Assembly (NCBI RefSeq): GCF_002265625.1
Contig: NZ_NOVE01000012.1
Coordinates: 16,009 to 80,008, forward strand
Direction: 5' to 3'
DNA: 64,000 bases
Source: Prevotella sp. 885
GTDB lineage: Bacteria; Bacteroidota; Bacteroidia; Bacteroidales; Bacteroidaceae
Shown here one piece after another: positions 63,861 through 64,000 of this stretch (positions within the stretch are counted from its first letter, which is position 1; the number at the start of each line of letters is the position of its first letter). A program made the position numbers and the translations under genes. The notes beneath the pieces are model-generated. The model was not told the DNA's origin and made no database searches. It saw only the letters and a program-made list of their open reading frames with translations.

Positions 63861-64000
63861 TTAGCAAAGTTTTGGCTCAAATAATATTGTTGTGTTTTTA
63901 ACAATCTGCATTTCCTTATGCAAATAACTGTTTTACCCTATAAAGATAGAACTTCAGATCATTCACTCCTCTGAATTCAGCCCTGAATGTTTTTAGCTTG
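63861..64000. other. Window end, nothing identified
   Basis: AT-rich, no open frame of note and no clear promoter box. Confidence 0.4.

Overview
The window looks like chromosomal DNA of a Prevotella-type member of the Bacteroidales. Evidence read directly: promoter -7 boxes of the Bacteroidetes form TAnnTTTG in front of many genes, fimbrillin-type and NigD-type lipoproteins, BACON and BspA-type leucine-rich repeats, a serine palmitoyltransferase (sphingolipid maker), type III glutamine synthetase, LL-diaminopimelate aminotransferase, GH95/GH2 glycan enzymes and an ISAon1-like insertion sequence. No plasmid or phage backbone genes are visible.

Layout. 1-4.7 kb: edge of a TPR lipoprotein gene (-), fabI, an Rpn-type PD-(D/E)XK nuclease gene and a prolyl oligopeptidase. 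4.8-14.3 kb: secreted GH2 beta-galactosidase and GH95 fucosidase (-), divergent from a cytosolic CBM20/GH77 4-alpha-glucanotransferase. 14.4-16.1 kb: yceD-rpmF-fabH. 16.2-23.7 kb: a run of minus-strand genes for an orphan histidine kinase, a Hanks-type Ser/Thr kinase, a two-domain conserved protein, an LRR/FnIII lipoprotein, an envelope protein, an NTF2-like protein and a fimbrillin. 23.7-29.4 kb: a 1177-residue fimbrillin/LRR/BACON/M64 peptidase chimera, a fimbrillin gene cut by an IS, and the IS itself. 29.5-36.9 kb: tRNA-Pro, spt, a diacylglycerol-kinase-like gene, trmN6, ilvE, folK, trmB, an Mrp ATPase and xseB.

36.9-40.6 kb is gene-poor and rich in repeats: a 22-bp tandem array, two copies of a ~300-bp hairpin-rich repeat, and members of a ~45-bp hairpin repeat that also occurs near 49.0 and 63.8 kb; between them lie three small genes of unknown function. 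40.6-48.9 kb: MORN/GH25 lysozyme, a membrane-anchored unknown, PASTA protein, rluD, ddl, an acyltransferase, a NigD-like lipoprotein and a frameshifted ComEA-like helix-hairpin-helix gene.

49.0-58.8 kb is a citrate block: citD-citE-citF, then citX and a citC-citG fusion, then aconitase and NADP-isocitrate dehydrogenase. No citrate synthase or citrate transporter gene is present. All three operons carry the same promoter form TTTG-N20-TAYCTTTAC, and the citD and aconitase operons also share a ~165-nt leader containing a hairpin whose stem changes but still pairs. This shared leader is the strongest candidate here for an undescribed regulatory system. 59.3-63.7 kb: dapF-dapL-glnN, linking diaminopimelate synthesis to ammonia assimilation. 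Isocitrate dehydrogenase (2-oxoglutarate) and glutamine synthetase lying close together suggests that carbon and nitrogen flow meet in this region.
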